NCBI GenBank assembly: GCA_002308595.1
Contig: DBWH01000020.1
Location: 4,183-14,137 of the forward strand
Direction of reading: 5' to 3'
Source of the DNA: Mageeibacillus sp. UBA1243
Lineage (GTDB): Bacteria > Bacillota > Clostridia > UBA1212
Length of the DNA stretch: 9,955 bases
The notes below the pieces were generated by a model. It ran no database searches and was not told the DNA's origin. It was given only the letters and a program-made list of their open reading frames with translations. Below are positions 6,012-9,955 of this stretch, one piece after another (the stretch's first letter is position 1; every line of letters begins with the position of its first letter). Position numbers and translations under genes: made by a program.

Positions 6012-6956
6012 ATGGAAGAAACTTTATCGGCAATCATCGAAACGTTCACGCCAGGCCCGGACGTCATCGAAACCGCGACAAATGCGGCGTCGGAGATCGC
6101 AACCGAGGCACCCTCGGGCAGCACAGCGGGCATCGTCAACACGCTCGAGAACTTCAAAAACTCCGTGGTGCATTGGCTGCTTACTTCGGGCGTCAGGCTC
6201 GTCATTGCCGTCATCATTCTGTTCGTCGCGTTCTGGCTCATCAACTTTATCGCCAAGCGCATCAAAAAGAGGCTCGACAAGAGGCCCAAGGTTGACAAGA
6301 CGCTTTCCAAGACCCTGATTTACGTCTCCAAGATCATCCTGAAGATTCTCGTTGTCGTCATGCTCATCTCGTTCGTCGGAATCGACACAAGCGTTTTCTC
6401 GGCGCTGTTTGCTTCCATTGGCGTCACGATCGGTCTTGCCGTCAACGGCGCTCTCGGCAATGCAGCCGGCGGCATGCTTCTCCTCATCACGAGGCCTTTC
6501 AGCATCGACGACTACGTGGACATCGCGGGCTCATGCGGCACTGTTGAGGACATCAAAATCTGCAACACCAAGCTTCGCACCGTCGACAACAAGGTGATTT
6601 ACGTCCCGAACGGCATCGCCTCCTCCTCGACCATCGTCAACTACTCCGAAAAGGACCTCCGCCGCGTCGACCTCGAGTTCACGATTTCATACGGCGACGA
6701 CAGTGCCCGCGCGGTCGAGATCATCCTCGAAACCGCCAATGCAGACGAGCGCATCCTCAAAGAACCCGCCCTGCCTTTCGCCGCGGTCGCATCCTACGAC
6801 TCAAGCAGCGTGCTGATCAAATCAAGAAACTGGGTCAAGAGCGCAGACTACTGGGCCGTGTACTTCGACATGCTGACCAAGGTACGCCAAAACCTCGAAG
6901 CCGCAGGCATGACCATACCCTTCAACCAACTGGACGTCCATATAAAAGCAGAGTAA
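6012..6956 (+). CDS. mscS: Small-conductance mechanosensitive channel (MscS family)
   Basis: 314 residues, about the length of E. coli MscS (286). MscS forms a homoheptameric inner-membrane channel that opens under membrane tension and lets solutes out on osmotic downshock. A polar N-terminal tail (1-50) precedes TM1 (about 58-80) and TM2 (about 103-123). The Gly/Ala-rich pore helix TM3 (about 128-160) reads SIGVTIGLAVNGALGNAAGG and is followed by the family hallmark RPFSIDDYVDI (161-171). The beta domain contains YVPNG (197-201) and IVNYS (208-212), equivalent to VIPNG and IINFS in E. coli. The C-terminal alpha/beta domain closes with IPFNQLDVHI (302-311). The start is set by AAGGAG 8 nt upstream and a strong promoter. 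The last four codons and the stop lie inside the inverted repeat that bounds the downstream repeat element, so the natural C-terminus may have been altered. Confidence 0.93.
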   Translation: MEETLSAIIETFTPGPDVIETATNAASEIATEAPSGSTAGIVNTLENFKNSVVHWLLTSGVRLVIAVIILFVAFWLINFIAKRIKKRLDKRPKVDKTLSKTLIYVSKIILKILVVVMLISFVGIDTSVFSALFASIGVTIGLAVNGALGNAAGGMLLLITRPFSIDDYVDIAGSCGTVEDIKICNTKLRTVDNKVIYVPNGIASSSTIVNYSEKDLRRVDLEFTISYGDDSARAVEIILETANADERILKEPALPFAAVASYDSSSVLIKSRNWVKSADYWAVYFDMLTKVRQNLEAAGMTIPFNQLDVHIKAE

Positions 6957-7107
6957 CGGCTCTTTACGCATTTTGCCCAAATTAACAATATAACGAACTT
7001 CATACAAAACTTCCTCACCGCAACGTACTTCGTACAAACATATAAGGAAGGATTACTGGGCAAAATGCTTTGCGCGAGCGGACCACTCGCAGTACACTTG
7101 TACAGCT
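6954..7107. repeat. Dispersed repeat core, copy 1 (154 bp)
   Basis: Matches 7171-7325 with only three differences or so (A/G at the TTTACGC position, T/C in ACTGGG, and one insertion plus one change in the GCGAGCG hairpin). An inner pair of 17-mers, AACGAACTTCATACAAA (6992-7008) and AACGTACTTCGTACAAA (7022-7038), has a 30 bp period. The repeat begins at the stop codon of mscS. Confidence 0.85.
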
Positions 7108-7150
7108 TCGGGTCCGCGCACGCAAAAATAGCTCGTTACTCTGCTTTTAT
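7107..7150. repeat. Dispersed repeat module B, copy 1 (44 bp)
   Basis: Matches 9082-9125 at 41 of 44 positions. It begins TTCGGGTCCGCGCACGC and ends CTCTGCTTTTAT. Its end is the right terminal inverted repeat of the 209 bp element. Confidence 0.85.
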
Positions 7151-7170
7151 GTTCAGCGGTAGAAATAAGG

Positions 7171-7325
7171 TAACGGCTCTTTGCGCATTTTGCCCAAATT
7201 AACAATATAACGAACTTCATACAAAACTTCCTCACCGCAACGTACTTCGTACAAACATATAAGGAAGGATTACCGGGCAAAATGCTTTGCGCGAGCGGGA
7301 CCGCTCGCAGTACACTTGTACAGCT
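7171..7325. repeat. Dispersed repeat core, copy 2 (155 bp)
   Basis: Near-identical direct copy of 6954-7107 at a 217 bp offset. The hairpin is better preserved here: GCGAGCG-GGAC-CGCTCGC is perfect, followed by the palindrome GTACACTTGTAC. It lacks the left 12 bp of the terminal inverted repeat and is followed by different sequence, so it is a truncated or internally recombined copy. Confidence 0.85.
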
Positions 7326-7352
7326 CTTAAACCGCGATTTTCGGTTCTTTAC

Positions 7353-7417
7353 ACAAGCCGCCGAGAATAATACGAAGCAAGCGGTGTCTTGCGACGGATT
7401 ATTGGCGGCTTGTTTTT
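7353..7417 (+). terminator. Long stem terminator-like structure
   Basis: ACAAGCCGCC (7353-7362) pairs with GGCGGCTTGT (7404-7413). Next to it AATAAT (7366-7371) pairs with ATTATT (7398-7403). At the tip GCAAG (7377-7381) pairs with CTTGC (7388-7392). The 3' arm runs into TTTTT (7413-7417), the layout of an intrinsic terminator on the plus strand. It would stop transcripts coming from mscS and the repeats before the ATPase gene. Its left end is shared with the sequence at 9144-9164. Confidence 0.6.
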
Positions 7418-7546
7418 GCTCTCTTGTCATAATATGTATCTCCCTATGTATTCGACGCGGTTTACACTCCGGCAACAACATATTATCACGGGAAAACGGA
7501 AAGGCCGGAGTTAATACGATTATTTCTAAAATTAAAAAATGATGAC

Positions 7547-7612
7547 GTTAAGGGGACAATTTTTAAACAAGTTGCAAAATTTGTCCCCTTAACTTGACTA
7601 ATGTCCCCTTAA
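7547..7612. promoter_or_regulatory. Three-copy TGTCCCCTTAA operator candidate
   Basis: GTTAAGGGGACAA (7547-7559) is the exact reverse complement of TTGTCCCCTTAAC (7581-7593), giving 13 bp arms with a 21 nt centre. A third copy, TGTCCCCTTAA (7602-7612), is direct to the second, 20 bp further on, and lies between the -35 and -10 boxes of the ATPase promoter. No U-run follows the inverted pair, so it is not a terminator. A repressor binding the third site would block RNA polymerase, and the upstream pair could add cooperative binding or a loop. Confidence 0.55.
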
Positions 7613-7622
7613 GAGTTATAAT
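7594..7622 (+). promoter_or_regulatory. Sigma-A promoter of the ATPase gene
   Basis: -35 TTGACT (7594-7599), 17 bp spacer, perfect -10 TATAAT (7617-7622). The predicted leader is only about 15 nt, just enough for GGAGG (7634-7638), which lies 6 nt before the ATG at 7645. The TTG of the -35 box is in frame with the gene but cannot be the start codon if this promoter is used. Confidence 0.8.
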
Positions 7623-7644
7623 AAAGGCCGTTCGGAGGTGCTTT

Positions 7645-8895
7645 ATGAAGTTTGAAATTAAAACCGATTTATATAAGCGAGAAAAGTATCTTGAAAAGAT
7701 ACGGGGCTTCTATCATGAATGTGACATTATTAAAGTCCTGACCGGTGTGAGAAGGTGCGGCAAGTCTTCTATTATGAACCTGATAGCCGCGGAACTATTA
7801 GATAGCGGCGTTGATGAAGCCAATATACTCTATTTTAATCTCGATAAAAAACCGTTTGACAAGATCACAACTCCCGATGCTCTTGACTCCATTATCGAAG
7901 CCGAAAGCAATGCGAAAGGTAAAAAATATCTCTTTATTGACGAGGTCCAGAACGTCAAAGGATTTGAAACGATTATTAACTCTTGGCGTGAAGAAGGGGA
8001 TTTTTCCATTTTTATTACCGGGTCGAATTCGTATCTTTTGTCCGGAGAGCTTATTACGAAACTGACGGGGCGGTATATTGAATTCAACGTGTTTCCTCTT
8101 TCTTTTGACGAATATCTCGCTGTCAAATCGTTCTTCGGGAAACAGCTTTCTGCAGATAATATGACCGAATTTCAAAACTATATTCTCGAAGGCGGTTTCC
8201 CGTATGCTCTGCGGCTTAATTCAAAGACCGATAAAAGAAGATATGTTCAGAGCCTGATCGACGAGATTTATGAAAAAGACGTCAGGCGGAGGGTAAAAAT
8301 CAGAAACAGAGCCGCGTTCGATACCGTTATGAAATACGTTATAAATAACTTTGGCTCCACGACAAATACTCTAAACATTGCCGAAGACCTGTTAAAGAAC
8401 GGCACGCTGATAAAAAGGACTACCGTGGGCCGGTATATCAACGCTTTGGTAAGCGCAAAAGTACTGATTCCGTGCGAAAGATTCGATATGAAATCCAGAA
8501 GATCTCTCGCCGGGGAAAAGAAATACTATCTGTCCGACTTGTCATTCTATTACGCGTTCAATACGGACAACAGGATCAATTTCGGACCGGTCCTTGAGAA
8601 TATCGTTTATGCCTATGCTGCGAGCAGAGACTATACGATAAGCGTAGGCAAGATCGGCAAGCTAGAGTGCGACTTTATCCTACGTGACAACGAGATGAAT
8701 TACTCCTATGTTCAGGTGGCATATACGATTCTCGGGAGCCGTGAGACCGAGGACAGAGAGTACAGGGCGCTTGAAGGTATCACGGGTGACAACTATCCGA
8801 AATATCTTCTTACGACAGACAGCCTTCTTCAGAAAAGGAACGGCATTATTCACGCCAACCTGATTGATTTCATTAAAGAAGGCAGGACATTCTGA
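7645..8895 (+). CDS. AAA-type ATPase with DUF4143 C-terminal domain
   Basis: 416 residues, typical for the AAA_14 (PF13173) plus DUF4143 (PF13635) proteins that are scattered widely in bacteria and archaea and have no settled function. Walker A is GVRRCGKSS (34-42, Lys40), Walker B is YLFIDE (95-100, Asp99/Glu100), and a sensor-like FITGSNS (123-129) follows. The C-terminal part carries the family's nuclease-fold-like signature, GKLECDFI (338-345) followed by YVQVAY (355-360), and the closing YPKYLLTTD (384-392). It is cytoplasmic, with no membrane segment. The gene stands alone with its own promoter, very short leader and a 14 bp terminator. It is bracketed by dispersed repeats and looks more A/T-rich than its neighbours, so horizontal acquisition is likely. 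The operator-like array suggests tight repression. A link to DNA or mobile elements is only a guess. Confidence 0.88.
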   Translation: MKFEIKTDLYKREKYLEKIRGFYHECDIIKVLTGVRRCGKSSIMNLIAAELLDSGVDEANILYFNLDKKPFDKITTPDALDSIIEAESNAKGKKYLFIDEVQNVKGFETIINSWREEGDFSIFITGSNSYLLSGELITKLTGRYIEFNVFPLSFDEYLAVKSFFGKQLSADNMTEFQNYILEGGFPYALRLNSKTDKRRYVQSLIDEIYEKDVRRRVKIRNRAAFDTVMKYVINNFGSTTNTLNIAEDLLKNGTLIKRTTVGRYINALVSAKVLIPCERFDMKSRRSLAGEKKYYLSDLSFYYAFNTDNRINFGPVLENIVYAYAASRDYTISVGKIGKLECDFILRDNEMNYSYVQVAYTILGSRETEDREYRALEGITGDNYPKYLLTTDSLLQKRNGIIHANLIDFIKEGRTF

Positions 8896-8965
8896 CACAA
8901 AAAAAGAGTAGTGTGTTCGCACGCCCTTATTCTGCGGCGATCAGTGGTGGCTTGTTTTTAGCGCA

Positions 8966-9003
8966 CAAACCCGGAGCAGAACGAAACTACTGCTCCGGGT
9001 TTG
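8966..9003 (+). terminator. Intrinsic terminator of the ATPase gene
   Basis: Perfect 14 bp stem, CAAACCCGGAGCAG (8966-8979) with CTGCTCCGGGTTTG (8990-9003), 10 nt loop, followed by CTGTTGTTTAA. It lies 70 bp after the stop. A small TTCG-loop hairpin, GTGTG-TTCG-CACGC (about 8911-8924), lies between. Confidence 0.75.
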
Positions 9004-9081
9004 CTGTTGTTTAATATCAAACGGGCTTTGCAGCCTGTACGTCAGTAGCCTACATGATAAGGTTCCTCTTCGAAACTCATT

Positions 9082-9125
9082 TTCGGGTTCGCGCACGCAA
9101 AAATAGCTCGACACTCTGCTTTTAT
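9082..9125. repeat. Dispersed repeat module B, copy 2 (44 bp)
   Basis: 41 of 44 positions match 7107-7150. Differences are C/T in GGGTCC and TT/AC in GCTCGTTAC. As in copy 1 it ends with CTCTGCTTTTAT and is followed, after a short unrelated spacer (20 bp there, 15 bp here), by the TAACGG header. Confidence 0.85.
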
Positions 9126-9140
9126 AGTTTTAGCAAATAA

Positions 9141-9164
9141 TAACGGTTCTTTACGCAAGCCGCC
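9141..9164. repeat. Repeat header TAACGGYTCTTTACGCA plus GCCGCC extension
   Basis: TAACGGTTCTTTACGCA (9141-9157) matches the first 17 bp of the repeat cores at 6954-6970 and 7171-7187 with one or two differences. The longer word at 9144-9164 matches 7342-7362 at 20 of 21 positions. The element is therefore a mosaic: one end like the repeat core, the other like the start of the 7353-7417 hairpin. Confidence 0.8.
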
Positions 9165-9178
9165 TCTGACAGCAATAA

Positions 9179-9230
9179 AGCCAACAGGTCTTCGACCTTT
9201 CAAAACAAGGCGCTCTGTTGGCTGTTTTTT
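9179..9230. terminator. Probable bidirectional terminator beside the CNNM/CBS gene
   Basis: AGCCAACAG (9179-9187) pairs with CTGTTGGCT (9215-9223). On the plus strand it is followed by GTTTTTTTA, a good U-run. On the minus strand the stem comes 6 nt after the stop codon of the CNNM/CBS gene and is followed by TTTATTG. The loop contains a smaller perfect hairpin, AGGTC-TTC-GACCT (9186-9198). Confidence 0.65.
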
Positions 9231-9955
9231 TATTCGTTGCGGGGCGCATTGGCGTCGTCCGCGTCGTGTTCGTCCTCAATTTCTCCTACGATTTCTTCAA
9301 GCAGGTCCTCCATTGTGACGATGCCGGCAAAATGCTTGTCGGTGTCGAGCACGATACCCATTTGGGCGTTGTTCTCCTGGAGCACTTTGAGAGCGTCCCC
9401 GGCTTCGGTATTCAGGGAAAGGAAGACCGGCTTTGAACAAAGCTTTTTGAGGGGTTCCTTTGAAAGACCGTCGGCCGTAATAAAATCGGACCTGTGCAAA
9501 ATGCCTATTATGTGGTCGGGGTCTTTTTGATAGACCGGGAGCCTTGAATAATCCGTTTCCTCGAAAATATCGGCAATTTTCTTTCTCGGGGTCCTGACCT
9601 CCACGGCTGTGATCTGATTTCTCGGGACCAGTACTTCGGACACGAGGCAGTCGAGAAACTCCACTGTGTTTGAAAGCAGCTCGCTTTCGTCAGCGTCAAG
9701 AGCGCCTTCTTTTTCCCCTTCTTCAAACATTACAAGAAGCTCGTCGGTGGTGAAAGACGTATCCTCTTTGGGGCCGAGGATCCTCGCGATGACCGATTTA
9801 AGCTTTTCAAATAAAAACGCCAATGGGAAAAACAGCTTTGACGCCGCGTCAAGGGGCAATGAAATAAAACACGCAAAACGCTCCGGGTAGTCTTTTGCAA
9901 GGCTTTTGGGAAGTATTTCGCCGAAGACAAGGACAAGCACCGTTATTACGGCTGT
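9230..9955 (-). CDS. CNNM/CBS-domain membrane protein (CorC/HlyC-like), 5' end outside the window
   Basis: 242 codons are visible, open to the right edge, so the N-terminus is missing. The visible part starts in the last membrane helices of a CNNM (DUF21, PF01595) domain, with the hallmark VFGEILPKSLA. A cytoplasmic stretch follows (SFTTDELLVMFEEGEKEG), then two CBS motifs (PF00571): from about VPRNQITAVEV through SRLPVYQKDPDHIIGIL, and from about FLSLNTEAGDALKVL through HFAGIVTMEDLLEEIVGEI. Proteins of this family are linked to Mg2+ or other divalent cation export; CBS pairs bind adenine nucleotides. The protein stops at IEDEHDADDANAPRNE, right after the second CBS motif, where many homologues continue for about 80 residues with a CorC_HlyC domain (PF03471). 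That domain is absent here. Family membership is sure; ion specificity is not. Confidence 0.88.
   Translation of the reverse strand, partial: TAVITVLVLVFGEILPKSLAKDYPERFACFISLPLDAASKLFFPLAFLFEKLKSVIARILGPKEDTSFTTDELLVMFEEGEKEGALDADESELLSNTVEFLDCLVSEVLVPRNQITAVEVRTPRKKIADIFEETDYSRLPVYQKDPDHIIGILHRSDFITADGLSKEPLKKLCSKPVFLSLNTEAGDALKVLQENNAQMGIVLDTDKHFAGIVTMEDLLEEIVGEIEDEHDADDANAPRNE

Larger units (their letters stand above)
6942..7150. mobile_element. MITE-like element, 209 bp with perfect 17 bp terminal inverted repeats
   Basis: ATAAAAGCAGAGTAACG (6942-6958) is the exact reverse complement of CGTTACTCTGCTTTTAT (7134-7150). Inside are further nested inverted repeats: GCATTTTGCCC (6968-6978) with GGGCAAAATGC (7058-7068), and GCGGACC (7078-7084) with GGTCCGC (7111-7117). 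There is no transposase and no coding frame with a ribosome binding site. No clear target-site duplication is visible (GTCCAT on the left, GTTCAG on the right), so a mobile origin is inferred from structure and copy number only. It could instead be a large REP/BIME-like structured repeat. Confidence 0.45.
6957..7644. other. Repeat-rich intergenic region between mscS and the ATPase gene
   Basis: There is no supported gene in these 688 bp. Contents in order: two near-identical 154-155 bp repeats with module B between them, the long terminator-like hairpin (7353-7417), an A+T-rich stretch (7418-7546) in which only an inverted repeat ACTCCGGC/GCCGGAGT (7466-7473 and 7504-7511) stands out, then the TGTCCCCTTAA array and the ATPase promoter. 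Frames that cross the repeats on both strands lack ribosome binding sites. Confidence 0.7.
8896..9229. other. Intergenic region between ATPase and CNNM/CBS genes
   Basis: No gene is supported in these 334 bp. The region holds the TTCG hairpin and 14 bp terminator of the ATPase gene, about 75 bp with nothing recognisable (9005-9081), repeat module B copy 2 (9082-9125), the header sequence TAACGGTTCTTTACGCA (9141-9157) continuing into GCCGCC, and the terminator pair beside the next gene. Confidence 0.7.

Noticed and set aside
5777..6310. 177-codon minus-strand open frame spanning the mscS 5' half and the tandem repeat
   Set aside because: It overlaps the mscS promoter and coding region in antisense. 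Its Lys/Pro and Ala/Glu runs are just the translated 34 bp repeat.
6942..7325. CRISPR array
   Set aside because: Only two long copies of about 154 bp, one with module B between them; no short regular repeat-spacer pattern and no cas genes.
7053..7481. Minus-strand open frame of 142 codons across the repeats
   Set aside because: A similar peptide (NPSLYVCTKYVAV) appears in both repeat copies because the DNA is repeated. There is no initiation signal, and the repeats look structured rather than coding.
7282..7542. Plus-strand 86-codon open frame with a hydrophobic stretch
   Set aside because: It starts inside repeat copy 2 with no ribosome binding site and runs through the terminator-like hairpin. 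The hydrophobic CFCSLVIICISL comes from the T-run region.

Overview
The window looks like a chromosomal stretch of a Gram-positive, anaerobic, Clostridia-like bacterium, probably gut or rumen associated. The reasons are near-consensus sigma-A promoters with 17-18 bp spacers, strong GGAGG-type ribosome binding sites before almost every gene, a secreted protein with a signal peptide and a C-terminal membrane anchor, and a carbohydrate gene set (GH36 alpha-galactosidase, sugar isomerase/epimerase-like protein). No RNA gene, CRISPR array or transposase gene was seen. All assignments come from reading the sequence; no database search was run.

Layout. A 5' portion of an Lgt-like membrane protein runs off the left edge (minus, 3-266) with its own promoter. 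A 596-residue secreted, acidic, EF-hand-like protein follows (minus, 536-2326), anchored by a SGCGG plus transmembrane tail. It is divergent from a sugar phosphate isomerase/epimerase-family TIM-barrel gene (plus, 2605-3516), and the shared 278 bp region holds both promoters and direct-repeat operator candidates. That gene converges on a GH36 alpha-galactosidase (minus, 3600-5684) across a strong hairpin at 3543-3579. The GH36 gene is divergent from an MscS-type mechanosensitive channel (plus, 6012-6956), with a 34 bp tandem repeat between the two promoters.

The right third differs in character. From the last codons of mscS onward lies a mosaic of dispersed repeats (6942-7417), including a 209 bp segment bounded by perfect 17 bp inverted repeats and a second copy of its 154 bp core. 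Then comes an AAA ATPase/DUF4143 gene (plus, 7645-8895) whose promoter is threaded with three copies of the word TGTCCCCTTAA. Repeat modules related to those on the left reappear at 9082-9164, so the ATPase is bracketed by them. Its codons look more A/T-rich than those of its neighbours, which fits an acquired gene. The window ends inside a CNNM/CBS (CorC/HlyC-like) membrane protein gene (minus, 9230 to beyond the right edge).

How they work together: the alpha-galactosidase and the isomerase-like protein may both serve sugar use, but they sit in separate transcription units. The remaining genes look like independent housekeeping or envelope functions. The least explained parts are the repeat mosaic with its embedded ATPase and operator array, the Cys-containing C-terminal sorting-like tail of the secreted protein, and the Ala/Asn repeat insertion in the GH36 enzyme, which shares its DNA word with the intergenic tandem repeat.
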